A stretch of DNA of 54,934 nt from Bacillota bacterium (lineage in GTDB: Bacteria; Bacillota; Clostridia; Tissierellales; Sedimentibacteraceae). A program made the translations under genes and the position numbers. This document shows positions 32,194 to 40,691 of the stretch, piece by piece. The stretch covers positions 1 through 54,934 of the forward strand of contig JAEXUD010000029.1 in the NCBI GenBank assembly GCA_023453025.1. Direction: 5' to 3'. The first letter of the stretch is position 1, and the number at the start of each line of letters is the position of its first letter. The notes under the pieces are model-generated. The model had not been told where the DNA came from and did not search any database. It saw only the letters and a program-made list of their open reading frames with translations.

Positions 32194-32943
32194 ATGCAGT
32201 TAAGAGGTTACACGAAGCTTACGCTCCAGGACTATCCCGGCAGTGTGGCGGCAATGTGTTTTACAGGAGGATGTCAGCTGAGGTGCCTGTATTGTCATAA
32301 CACGGAGCTTGTTCTTTCAAATGAACAAGGGCAAGCGGCGAAAAAAACAACGGATGCATTTCTTTATTATCTCGAGCAAAGAAGTTCTCAGCTGGGCGGT
32401 GTCGTAATCAGCGGAGGCGAGCCCTTACTGCAGCATGATATACAGGACTTTCTGTATAAAATCAAAAGGCTTGGACTGACAGTAAAATTAGATACGAACG
32501 GATTGCTGCCTGACAAATTGAAAGAATTGATCAGTCATGGATTGGTGGATTATGCAGCCTTAGATTACAAGAACTGCATGGAGCATTTTGCGGAAACGGT
32601 GGGATTAAATAATCCCGGAGAACAAACTATTATAGAGGACTGCTTAAACAGCTGGAGAGATAGCTTGAATTGCCTGAGAAAAAGCAAAATTTCTTATGAG
32701 CTGAGAACAACTGTTGTCAGGGAATTGCATCCGATGTATGCACTTGTGCGGATGGCAAAAGCAATCTGCAAGGAAGCACCCCCTCGGGAGCGTTGGTTTC
32801 TCCAGACATTTTTGAGAAGCAAAAATCTGATGTGTGATTATACTAATAAGGATATAACCCTTTCAGCCTATTCAGTTAAGGAAATGGAAGAAATTAAGCA
32901 GGAGCTTTTAAAAACAGTTCCATATATCCAGCTTAGAGGATAG
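32194..32943 (+). CDS. nrdG: anaerobic ribonucleoside-triphosphate reductase activating protein
   Basis: 249 aa radical SAM activase. The [4Fe-4S] motif C-x3-C-x2-C is in FTGGCQLRCLYCHNTEL (residues about 29-38), and VVISGGEPLLQHD is the SAM-contacting GGE motif. It makes the glycyl radical on NrdD. The start at 32194 has CATGGAGGTAAAT; an earlier ATG at 32122 lies inside the riboswitch platform and is rejected. First gene of the operon nrdG-nrdD-dCMP deaminase. Confidence 0.96.
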   Translation: MQLRGYTKLTLQDYPGSVAAMCFTGGCQLRCLYCHNTELVLSNEQGQAAKKTTDAFLYYLEQRSSQLGGVVISGGEPLLQHDIQDFLYKIKRLGLTVKLDTNGLLPDKLKELISHGLVDYAALDYKNCMEHFAETVGLNNPGEQTIIEDCLNSWRDSLNCLRKSKISYELRTTVVRELHPMYALVRMAKAICKEAPPRERWFLQTFLRSKNLMCDYTNKDITLSAYSVKEMEEIKQELLKTVPYIQLRG

Positions 32944-32970
32944 AAAATAATTTAATTTACGGAGGTAATA

Positions 32971-35049
32971 ATGAAATATCAGGTCGAAAAAAGAGACGGA
33001 CGGTTGGTTCCCTTTGAGATAGGTAAAATCCGCCGCGCCATACAGCAGGCCTTCGAGGCACACTCAGTCAATTATGACAATACGGTGCTGGACCTGCTGG
33101 CACTGAGGACAACGGCAGAATTTGAAGCTGGGGTCAGACACGGCATTATCACGGTGGAGCAAATTCAGGACGCTGTTGAGATTGTGCTTATTCAGGCGGG
33201 ATATGCAAAGGTGGCAAGAGCCTATATTCTGTATCGTAAGCAACATGAGAAGGCAAGAAATGCCCTGAACACATTGCTGGATTACCGCAAGGTTGTGGAT
33301 GATTATGTTAAGAACGAGGATTGGCGCGTAAAGGAAAACTCTACTGTTACGTATTCCGTAGGAGGGTTAATATTGTCCAACAGCGGGGCTATAACCGCCA
33401 ATTACTGGCTTTCTGAAATATATGACGAAGAGGTGGAAAACGCCCATAGGAATGGTGATATGCATATACATGATTTGTCGATGCTCACAGGCTATTGCGC
33501 AGGATGGTCTCTTCATCAGCTGATTATTGAGGGACTTGGCGGTATACGCGGAAAAACAACCTCCGCACCGGCAAAGCATCTTGCTACTTTATGTAATCAA
33601 ATGGTTAACTTTTTAGGTATTATGCAAAATGAATGGGCGGGTGCCCAGGCATTCAGTTCCTTTGATACATACCTGGCACCCTTCGTAAGAATGGATGGTT
33701 TAACTCAGGAGCAAGTGCAAAAGTGCATTGAATCATTTATATTTGGGGTTAACACACCCAGCCGCTGGGGAACACAGTCTCCTTTTACAAATATCACGCT
33801 GGATTGGACTGTTCCCGGGGATTTGGCAGACAAACCCGCTATTGTGGGCGGTAAAATGATGGACTTTACATATGGGGAGTGCCAAAAGGAAATGGACATG
33901 GTCAATAAGGCATTTCTCACCATCATGCTTGAGGGTGATTATGAAGGGCGAGGATTTCAGTATCCTATTCCCACTTACTCCATTACAAAAAACTTTGATT
34001 GGTCTGATACAGAAAACAACAGATTGCTATTTGAAATGACTGCCAAGTATGGAACTCCGTACTTTTCAAATTATGTCAACAGTTCCATGGAGCCTTCTGA
34101 TGTTCGCAGCATGTGCTGCCGTCTGCGACTGGATTTACGGGAGCTTAGAAAAAAAGGAGGGGGATTTTTCGGGAGCGGAGAAAGCACCGGTTCAGTAGGC
34201 GTGGTAACCATAAATTTACCCCGTATTGCTTATTTGTCATCAACACCTGATGAATTCTATCATCGTCTGAATTATCTGATGGATATTGCAGCCAGATCTC
34301 TTAAAACAAAACGTGATGTGATTACAAAATCGCTGGATGCCGGTTTGTACCCTTATACAAAACGCTATCTCGGTACATTCGAAAATCATTTTTCTACAAT
34401 TGGACTTGTGGGAATGAATGAAGCGGGATTGAATGCCTCATGGCTGAAGTCGGACCTTACTGATCCATGCTCTCAGCAGTTTGCAAAGGATGTTCTGAAT
34501 CACATGCGGGAACGCCTGTCCGACTATCAGGTGCAGTACGGAGATTTATACAATCTGGAAGCAACTCCTGCCGAATCCACATCGTACCGTCTTGCAAAAC
34601 ATGATATCAGACAGTATCCGGACATTATAACGGCGGGAAAAAAAGAAGAGGCGCCTTATTACACAAACAGCAGTCACCTGCCTGTAGGATATACCGAGGA
34701 CATTTTTCAGGCATTGGATATTCAGGATGAATTGCAGACCTTGTATACAAGCGGAACAGTATTTCATGTATTTATCGGCGAAAAGATGCCTGACTGGAGA
34801 TCTACGGCAGCACTGGTAAAAACAATTGCAGGCTCTTACAAGCTGCCCTACTATACCATAAGCCCTACATATTCTGTATGCAGGGAGCACGGTTATCTTC
34901 CAGGAGAGCAGGAAATCTGCCCGATTTGCAATAAGAGCACCGAGGTATACAGCCGCATCACGGGCTATTATCGTCCGGTAAGCAACTGGAACGACGGAAA
35001 AGCACAGGAATATAAAGAACGAAAAGAATACGCAGTTACACTTAAATAA
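32971..35049 (+). CDS. nrdD: anaerobic (class III) ribonucleoside-triphosphate reductase
   Basis: 692 aa. ATP-cone at residues 1-90 (KRDGRLVPFEIGKIRRAIQQ), the ten-stranded barrel core, the C-terminal zinc site with CREHGY and CPICNK, and the glycyl-radical loop SRITGYYRPVSNW near residue 670. Reduces NTPs to dNTPs without oxygen, using the radical placed by NrdG. Its expression is under a cobalamin riboswitch although the enzyme itself needs no B12, which implies a B12-dependent class II reductase as the alternative. ACGGAGGTAATA before the ATG. Confidence 0.97.
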   Translation: MKYQVEKRDGRLVPFEIGKIRRAIQQAFEAHSVNYDNTVLDLLALRTTAEFEAGVRHGIITVEQIQDAVEIVLIQAGYAKVARAYILYRKQHEKARNALNTLLDYRKVVDDYVKNEDWRVKENSTVTYSVGGLILSNSGAITANYWLSEIYDEEVENAHRNGDMHIHDLSMLTGYCAGWSLHQLIIEGLGGIRGKTTSAPAKHLATLCNQMVNFLGIMQNEWAGAQAFSSFDTYLAPFVRMDGLTQEQVQKCIESFIFGVNTPSRWGTQSPFTNITLDWTVPGDLADKPAIVGGKMMDFTYGECQKEMDMVNKAFLTIMLEGDYEGRGFQYPIPTYSITKNFDWSDTENNRLLFEMTAKYGTPYFSNYVNSSMEPSDVRSMCCRLRLDLRELRKKGGGFFGSGESTGSVGVVTINLPRIAYLSSTPDEFYHRLNYLMDIAARSLKTKRDVITKSLDAGLYPYTKRYLGTFENHFSTIGLVGMNEAGLNASWLKSDLTDPCSQQFAKDVLNHMRERLSDYQVQYGDLYNLEATPAESTSYRLAKHDIRQYPDIITAGKKEEAPYYTNSSHLPVGYTEDIFQALDIQDELQTLYTSGTVFHVFIGEKMPDWRSTAALVKTIAGSYKLPYYTISPTYSVCREHGYLPGEQEICPICNKSTEVYSRITGYYRPVSNWNDGKAQEYKERKEYAVTLK

Positions 35050-35069
35050 TAAATAAAGAGGTGTTGTCA

Positions 35070-35564
35070 ATGAGCAAAAGAAAAAATTATATCGGTTGGG
35101 ATGATTATTTCATGGGATTGGCGATTCTTTCTTCTCTGAGAAGCAAGGATCCGTCCTCCCAGGTGGGAGCATGTATAGTGGACAGTAAAACCAATCGAAT
35201 TTTAAGTGTGGGGTATAACGGTTTTCCGAAGCATTGCTCGGATGACGAATATCCCTGGGTAAAAGAAGGCGAGGCATTGGATACGAAGTACCCCTACGTG
35301 GTGCATGCCGAACTGAATGCAATCCTGAATAATCGAGGAGCATTGCTGGAAGGCAGCACGCTCTATACCACCTTGTTTCCATGCAATGAATGTGCAAAGG
35401 CTATAATCCAGTCGGGAATTAAGGAAATTGTTTATCTCAGTGATAAGCATCATGAAAGCCCCGAAGTCAAGGCATCCAAAAAGATGCTGACAAGTGCGGG
35501 AATTTCTTTTAATAAATTCACTGCAGATGTAGACAGCATTGAATTGAAATTCAGGGATAAATAA
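35070..35564 (+). CDS. dCMP deaminase family protein (ComEB-like)
   Basis: 164 aa. Zinc-dependent cytidine/dCMP deaminase: HAELNAI (His and catalytic Glu) and PCNECAK (two Cys ligands), with an extra region between SVGYNGFPKHCSDDEYPW and the HAE motif as in dCMP deaminases. Converts dCMP to dUMP for dTMP synthesis. Third gene of the nrd operon, so reductase and deaminase are controlled together by B12. Start at ATG 35070 behind AGAGGTG, not the upstream TTG. Confidence 0.92.
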   Translation: MSKRKNYIGWDDYFMGLAILSSLRSKDPSSQVGACIVDSKTNRILSVGYNGFPKHCSDDEYPWVKEGEALDTKYPYVVHAELNAILNNRGALLEGSTLYTTLFPCNECAKAIIQSGIKEIVYLSDKHHESPEVKASKKMLTSAGISFNKFTADVDSIELKFRDK

Positions 35565-35573
35565 AAATACTAA

Positions 35574-35621
35574 AAAGCTGTCGCTTATAGAAATTTCACT
35601 TCTATTGCGGCAGCTTTATTT
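35574..35621 (+). terminator. terminator of the nrd operon
   Basis: AAAGCTGTCGC (35574-35584) with GCGGCAGCTTT (35607-35617), and an inner ATAGAA/TTCTAT stem, then ATTTG. Confidence 0.75.
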
Positions 35622-35687
35622 GAATATCCTTCTTAATTCATTTTTTTTCATAAATCACCATTAAATCAAGGTGCATAAAATAAATGG

Positions 35688-35716
35688 TTTACATTGCCTG
35701 ATAATTAATGTATAAT
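35688..35716 (+). promoter_or_regulatory. promoter of the riboswitch-EamA transcript
   Basis: TTTACA (35688-35693), 17 bases, TATAAT (35711-35716). Confidence 0.8.
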
Positions 35717-35744
35717 GGCTCTTGTTAATTGAATATTGACACTT

Positions 35745-35910
35745 TATGGTGCTGCCGATTATGCGGCAGTTATAAGGGAAGCCGGTGAGATGCCGGTGCG
35801 GTCCCGCCACTGTAACAGGGAGTCCAGTTATTTTAATGCCACTGCTTTTTTATTAAGCGGGAAGGTAATAACAGGATGGTGATCTGAAGCCAGGAGACCT
35901 GCCATGAAGA
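35745..35910 (+). ncRNA. cobalamin riboswitch (full-length) upstream of EamA transporter
   Basis: Canonical element: GGGAAGCCGGTGAGATGCCGG (from 35777, GGAAGCC...GGTG) then CGGTCCCGCCACTGTAACAG, GGGAGTCC, and AAGCCAGGAGACCTGCC (35887-35903), with all the usual spacing including the long P6-side arm. An AT-rich hairpin with poly-T follows at 35973-36007 as expression platform. Confidence 0.95.
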
Positions 35911-35972
35911 ACGATACCGTTATACTTACGAGGATAAGGAGGTGCTGAAATTGTCTGATGACATTTTGATGC

Positions 35973-36007
35973 CCTTTTTCTCGTGAAAAAGGTTATTTTA
36001 CTTTTTG
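35973..36007 (+). terminator. expression-platform terminator of the second cobalamin riboswitch
   Basis: CCTTTTTC-TCGT-GAAAAAGG followed by TTATTTTACTTTTT. Confidence 0.75.
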
Positions 36008-36052
36008 AGGAGGCACATGATGTTTTAAAACAGAATCAGGAATTCTGAATTG

Positions 36053-36121
36053 ATGAAAAAAATTGTAACACCCGGAAAGACATCTATACCGGTAAAAAAC
36101 GTAAAGAGGTGTACAAACTAA
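36053..36121 (+). CDS. possible 22-codon upstream ORF before the EamA gene
   Basis: Begins ATG 36053, reads MKKIVTPGKTSIPVKNVKRC, and its TAA directly abuts the EamA ATG. Its own ribosome binding site is weak. A strong GAGGAGG a little upstream instead faces an ATGATG that stops after two residues. It may be a leader peptide coupling translation to the transporter, the remnant of a lost gene, or chance. Confidence 0.3.
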   Translation: MKKIVTPGKTSIPVKNVKRCTN

Positions 36122-37063
36122 ATGAAAAAAGGATACATTTATATTATGCTGTCTGCATTGCTTTTCAGCACAATGGAAATATCACTGAAGCTTGTATCGG
36201 GTCAATTCAATCCGATACAGATGATTTTTTTAAGATTTTTAATTGGTTCGCTGGTTCTGGCACCTTTAGCTGTTCGGAACCTGATAAAAAGAGAGATTAC
36301 TCTTAATAAGAATGATTTTGTATTTTTCTCATTGACAGGCTTTATTTGCGTTGTGATAAGCATGTCGTTTTATCAATTGGCTATTTTGTACTGCAGGGCT
36401 TCAACCGTAGCTGTACTGTTCAGCTGCAACCCTTTATTTGTAATACCGTTAGCTTATTTTATCCTAAAGGAAAAAATATACAAGCATACCGTAGTAACGA
36501 TTATATTGAGTACGGTGGGAATTATGTTTATAATGAACCCCATGAATATGTCCGATAATGCGGCAGGAATTTCTTTTTCCCTGTTTGCGGCTGTTACATT
36601 TGCATTGTACAGCGTAATCGGAAAATCAAAAAGCTTAAGATATGGAGGTGTTGTGCTTAATTGCTTCACTTTTCTTACCGGCAGCATAGAAATGCTTGCA
36701 CTTATAGCTTTATCAAAGATAGGATTTATATCGGCATGGCTTACTGATTCCGGATTCAAGATATTTGCCGATATCCCTGTTATACAGGGTATATCTCTGA
36801 GCAGCCTGCCGGCGTTGATATATATAGGAATATTTGTGACGGGGTTAGGTTATGTGTTTTACTTTTTAGCAATGGAAGAGGTATCGACATCTGCGGCATC
36901 AATGGTATTTTTCATAAAGCCGGCGCTTGCGCCCGTACTTTCACTTATTATTTTGCGTGAACCTGTATCCCTTAATATTGTAATCGGAATTGCGCTTATT
37001 ACTATAGGCTCGTCTGTAACATTTATATCAAATTCATTAAGGACTAAGCTCTCTGTCAGTTAG
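36122..37063 (+). CDS. EamA/DMT-family transporter, B12-riboswitch controlled
   Basis: 313 aa with ten predicted helices in two EamA repeats; the second opens with AAGISFSLFAAVTFALYSVI, and repeat ends read IPLAYFILKEKIYKHTVV and LAPVLSLIILREPVSLNIVI, the typical E-P/E-K turn. DMT carriers move metabolites such as amino acids, sugars or nucleotides. Because the gene sits behind a cobalamin riboswitch, it likely imports a corrinoid or cobalamin precursor (for example a lower-ligand base), but that is inference. Start behind AAAGAGGTG. Confidence 0.9.
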   Translation: MKKGYIYIMLSALLFSTMEISLKLVSGQFNPIQMIFLRFLIGSLVLAPLAVRNLIKREITLNKNDFVFFSLTGFICVVISMSFYQLAILYCRASTVAVLFSCNPLFVIPLAYFILKEKIYKHTVVTIILSTVGIMFIMNPMNMSDNAAGISFSLFAAVTFALYSVIGKSKSLRYGGVVLNCFTFLTGSIEMLALIALSKIGFISAWLTDSGFKIFADIPVIQGISLSSLPALIYIGIFVTGLGYVFYFLAMEEVSTSAASMVFFIKPALAPVLSLIILREPVSLNIVIGIALITIGSSVTFISNSLRTKLSVS

Positions 37064-37362
37064 CCCGGCAGAGAGCCGGAAAATGCGGATGAATTAAAAT
37101 TAAAAACTCCTTAAAAGCAGTTGTAACAACTAATCTATTGAAGAATACAATGAAAGCAATACTATACAGGAGTGGTGTTCACAAACGCTGCATATATATT
37201 CAAAATGAGTGTGCGCTTTTTTGGGGTTTTTCTTCACGAACTACATCTTCGTCTCATAGCAATTTAAATTTCCGTTGAAATAACCACATTTCTCAAATGT
37301 AAATATATACGCATCAAATGTATACAAATGCAACACCGCACTAACCAAAACAGAAAGATTGA
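37064..37362. other. intergenic region with a possible terminator
   Basis: About 300 bases between convergent genes. CTCTCTG near 37050 can pair with CAGAGAG near 37070 (overlapping the EamA stop), a weak terminator without a T-run. I see nothing else. Confidence 0.4.
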
Positions 37363-38547
37363 TTAATATATGGCAATATAACCGGTTTTTTCAATTAACT
37401 CTTGTCCTTGTGAGGATAAAATCCAGTCTAAGAGAAGCTTGGTATTTCCCTTTGGCTCACCATTGGTTACAGCATAAAAATCACCTATAAAGGGATAGGC
37501 GCCATTACGAATGTTTTCTTCACTTGGAAATATTCCATTAATGCTTAAAACCTTAACATCTGGGTTCGCATACATGGTCGTTGCATAATATCTGTACGAA
37601 TATCCTATTCCTGGCTGAACATCATGCCATTTAATGGATAGCTGTTTCATTAAGCTGTTGGTTTTTATTATATCCTCATCCGGTAATGGCTGCGGAACCT
37701 GAACAGGAAGTTCTCCCATAATTCCTTGCAGGCCTGTCTGACTTCCGGAACCTTCCGGTCTTTGAAAAGCAATTATTTTTCCGCCGTTTTTCCAGCCCAA
37801 TGTTTTCCACTTAGCTGTTTTGCCTGAATATATATTTCTAATTTGCTGATAGGATAAATCGTTTATTGGATTTTCGTCTCCAACCAAGAAAACAAAAGCC
37901 TCTCTGCCTATTGGTGTAAATTTTAAATCTACTCCTGCTTGTTTTGCAGATTCGATTTGTTTTTGTGATGCTGCGGCTACAAAAATAATATCTCGTTCAC
38001 CCTTTATAAGAGACCTATATGCATCGCCGGTCTTAGTGCATAAAACATTTTGGGATGAGTAGAATTTTTCATTATATGTTGCTTCTGCAAAAGCTGCATA
38101 AACAGGATAGAGTGCAGTTGCCCCATCAATGACAGGCATATTCTTGCTAAGCTGCAGTGTTGATTCGGTGTAAAGTTTCGCAGTTTTTGAATTTTTCGAA
38201 AACGGCTCATACACCGTTAAATCCGGAGCAGCTTCTTCCTCGTTAGATATTTTGGGGTGCAGCCACCAGTTTCCACGCAAAGCATTTGGAAACAATACTG
38301 TACTGAGCACCAAGAGTACTGTTATCGCAATAGATATATGTACATTTGTCTTAGTATGATTTACGAATAATATATAAGCTGAGCCTAAAATAAATATCAG
38401 AGAAAAAACCACCGGAATCATTCCCACAATATTATCTATAATAATAAAGTTTGAAAAATATTCAAGCTTCTTAAGAGTCAGTATACTAACTATACAACTT
38501 GTTGTAAAAACAACAATTTTAATAGATAAAAACAAATATCTTTTCAT
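37363..38547 (-). CDS. membrane-anchored PstS-like phosphate-binding domain protein
   Basis: 394 aa. Three N-terminal hydrophobic segments (about residues 8-28, 38-62, 72-92), then a type II periplasmic-binding domain of the PstS group (about 118-394). MPVIDGATALYPVYAAFAEA is the usual phosphate-loop opening, and the GRDA-type motif region reads RPEGSGSQTGLQGIMG (the R-x-x-G-S-G-T phosphate loop). No pstC, pstA or pstB is near, so it is unlikely to be a transporter subunit; a sensor role is more likely. Start behind GTAGGTG. Confidence 0.85.
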   Translation of the reverse strand: MKRYLFLSIKIVVFTTSCIVSILTLKKLEYFSNFIIIDNIVGMIPVVFSLIFILGSAYILFVNHTKTNVHISIAITVLLVLSTVLFPNALRGNWWLHPKISNEEEAAPDLTVYEPFSKNSKTAKLYTESTLQLSKNMPVIDGATALYPVYAAFAEATYNEKFYSSQNVLCTKTGDAYRSLIKGERDIIFVAAASQKQIESAKQAGVDLKFTPIGREAFVFLVGDENPINDLSYQQIRNIYSGKTAKWKTLGWKNGGKIIAFQRPEGSGSQTGLQGIMGELPVQVPQPLPDEDIIKTNSLMKQLSIKWHDVQPGIGYSYRYYATTMYANPDVKVLSINGIFPSEENIRNGAYPFIGDFYAVTNGEPKGNTKLLLDWILSSQGQELIEKTGYIAIY

Positions 38548-38557
38548 ATTTTTTCAC

Positions 38558-38887
38558 CTACATTAAAGGTATAAGTCCAGTAGTTATACCAATGAAAAGA
38601 ACAACGATAACTCCAATTAATAAAATAGGCAGAGCTACTGCAATTACCGCTCCGATCATTGCAAAAATACCAATGTTTTTTTTCCCTTTACGAAGCAAAT
38701 CTACTCCTAAAATTAATCCGGCAATCGGAGCCATCAGTAAAAGAAGCAAGGCAAACCCATTTCCGCCCACAAGCGATAATAAAATAAAAGGAAGTATTTC
38801 AAGTAATAATGCAGCAATGGATAACAATAGCGGTCTTTTATTTTTTACAGATATTTTTCTACTGATTTCATTTGTTTGATTTTCCAT
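38558..38887 (-). CDS. small DUF4190-like membrane protein
   Basis: 109 aa with three helices (about residues 20-42, 46-66, 74-105). APIAGLILGVDLLRKGKKNI is the G-L-x-L-G-x-x-G-L-x-x-x-K-K pattern typical of DUF4190 proteins. It is followed after ten bases by the PstS-like gene and is presumably cotranscribed, so the two may form one membrane complex. GGAGATAAAG precedes the ATG. Confidence 0.75.
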   Translation of the reverse strand: MENQTNEISRKISVKNKRPLLLSIAALLLEILPFILLSLVGGNGFALLLLLMAPIAGLILGVDLLRKGKKNIGIFAMIGAVIAVALPILLIGVIVVLFIGITTGLIPLM

Positions 38888-39065
38888 CTTTATCTCCTAA
38901 TTATATAAATAATCCTCTTATTAAGTTTAGCACAGATAAAATAAAAAATCATCTATAACTTCAAATCCTATACATGACTAACCTGTGTTGTGTTCGGTAA
39001 ATACTGATAAATACTGATACCAACTACTTTATATCTTCAATCTCTATAAGGATTAAGGTTTGAAT

Positions 39066-39102
39066 ATTTAAAAAAATACCGATACATCGAGTGTCGGTAT
39101 TT
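39066..39102. terminator. intrinsic terminator
   Basis: AAATACCGATAC/GTGTCGGTATTT stem with A/T tracts. It lies downstream of the 43-aa ORF. A related hairpin (AATACCGATAC/GTATCGGTAT) occurs at 40486-40512. Confidence 0.7.
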
Positions 39103-39157
39103 AGCTTCATCATAAAATTTATATGTGTGAATCTTCCTTTTAAGGGGATTTTCGCTA

Positions 39158-39289
39158 TTATTTATCTTCCTTTTCATATGCGATGAGCACAATATCTTTT
39201 CCTAATTCCATTTTCAATTGTTCTTCTATCTGCTTGAAATGCTCGCAATCTTTTGCTCTTAAATCTGCTATTTTATAATTTTTATTCAT
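39158..39289 (-). CDS. small protein, 43 aa
   Basis: A short gene behind a strong AGGAGGTAAAACATT. It begins MNKNYKIADLRAKDCEHFKQ, is highly charged and helical, has one cysteine and no membrane segment, and ends at 39158 with a terminator about 55 bases downstream. I do not know the family. The quality of the ribosome binding site and the terminator make translation likely. Confidence 0.65.
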   Translation of the reverse strand: MNKNYKIADLRAKDCEHFKQIEEQLKMELGKDIVLIAYEKEDK

Positions 39290-39468
39290 AATGTTTTACC
39301 TCCTGCTGCTCTTTAATATTTATAATTTTTAATTTATAAAATTCTATATTATTTTAAACAATACACATATAATTACTCTGTAAAAATAATTCATTTGTAT
39401 ATTTTTTTTGGAAAATCAAACAATTATAATAAAAAATTTATTTTAATTACAATTATAATAAGTCAGAA

Positions 39469-40251
39469 TTAAAGTTTTTCCTTCATGCATTTTTTTGCTT
39501 TCATTAAAAACTCAGACGGTTTAAGCTTCTTCTCTTCTTCATTTGGAAATACTTCCATTGAATAGCTTCTGATATTTGTCTGTTTAATAATATTAATGAT
39601 TTTTTTCCAATCGATATATCCATTTCCCGGAACCCAATGTCTGTCACATAAGCCGTCATTATCTGACAAATGAACTGCAATAAGCTTATTCTTCCATTTA
39701 TTAAGAATTTCTCCCGAGCTTTCCCCTTTAATAAAATCATGAGAGGAATCATAGCAAAATCCTATGTTTGGTGATTCGATTTCTTTCAATATAAAATCAA
39801 CATAATTAAACATGCGGGTATTTTCAATTGCTATTTTAATATTAATATTTTCAGCTTCTGCTATTATTTTCCTGAAAGAATCATATCCAAGCGAATAGTC
39901 AAAAACATAGTTGCTCCCATGTACAGCATGTAATACTGCTATGTCTGCACCGCTGTGTTTGCATTCATTCAGCCACTTTTTTATTATATTAATCTGATTA
40001 TTTCTTTCTGTATTGTCTTCGCTCCAAAGATTGTTTATATTTTCGAACGGAAGATGCACATTATCTAATTTCAAATCATAATATTGCAAAATATTAATAA
40101 ATTCCATCCTTTTCACTGTATATGGATATTCTTCGTCCTCCCACCACAGCATTACATAATCGAATCCTGCTTGTTTTATTAGCCTGATTCTTTCTTTCAA
40201 AGGCAATATATAGCCAAACCAATTAAAAACTCCTATTTTATAGTCATTCAT
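39469..40251 (-). CDS. sugar phosphate isomerase/epimerase (xylose isomerase-like TIM barrel)
   Basis: 260 aa. AP endonuclease 2/XylI-like barrel with likely metal ligands: Glu in IAIENTRMFNYVDF, Asp/His in FCYDSSHDFIKGE, His in IAVHLSDNDGLCDRHW, and Glu in SYSMEVFPNEE. The order matches IolE/IolI-like and D-tagatose-epimerase-like enzymes; the substrate is unknown. It is transcribed alone; TGAGGAAATGCG leads into the ATG. Confidence 0.85.
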   Translation of the reverse strand: MNDYKIGVFNWFGYILPLKERIRLIKQAGFDYVMLWWEDEEYPYTVKRMEFINILQYYDLKLDNVHLPFENINNLWSEDNTERNNQINIIKKWLNECKHSGADIAVLHAVHGSNYVFDYSLGYDSFRKIIAEAENINIKIAIENTRMFNYVDFILKEIESPNIGFCYDSSHDFIKGESSGEILNKWKNKLIAVHLSDNDGLCDRHWVPGNGYIDWKKIINIIKQTNIRSYSMEVFPNEEEKKLKPSEFLMKAKKCMKEKL

Positions 40252-40532
40252 CGCATTTCCTCAATAAAATCATCGTTAGTATCTCGGTTAATTATACTAT
40301 ATCTCAAACAAAAAAACACCTTTTCTATAATTTTCTGATTATTATTCACAGTCAATTTTTTGAACAAAATTGATATAAAATACTTTTAATGATATAATTG
40401 TGAAGGAAATATATAACAATCCGGATGGCGAAAATGAAACAAATTACAGAGCAGGCGGAACGGATTAAGTTGAATAGTTTAAAAAATACCGATACAGTAC
40501 GTATCGGTATATAGCTTAAGCATCATCTAAGT
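40252..40532. other. intergenic region with hairpin and possible small remnants
   Basis: About 280 bases. It holds a plus-strand promoter-like TTGAAC...TATAAT and a short frame starting GTG AAG GAA ATA that ends NETNYRAGGTD at about 40469. The frame reads like protein but is only about 23 codons. The hairpin AATACCGATACAGTACGTATCGGT follows (40486-40512). No complete gene seen. Confidence 0.4.
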
Positions 40533-40690
40533 CTATACATACTTCTCTAAAAATTCAGATGGTGTTAATATTTCAGGACGTTCGATTTCTATATCAGTAA
40601 AATCCTTGTCGCCTGTAATCAAAATATCAACATCCGCTGTTATTGCAGAATACAGCAAATTAAGATATTCGTATCAAGCATGACTCTCAT
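40533..40690 (-). pseudogene. PIN-domain (VapC-like) toxin gene with large internal deletion
   Basis: Starts at 40690, overlapping the antitoxin gene end, with MRVMLDTNILI, the first catalytic-Asp strand of a PIN nuclease. It then jumps, one base out of frame, to NLLYSAITADVDILITGDKD and ends at 40533 with a typical PEILTPSEFLEKYV tail. About 80 central residues, including two of the acidic residues, are missing. The junction lies in an AATTT stretch present on both sides. The toxin must be inactive. Confidence 0.85.
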
Positions 40691-40691
40691 T

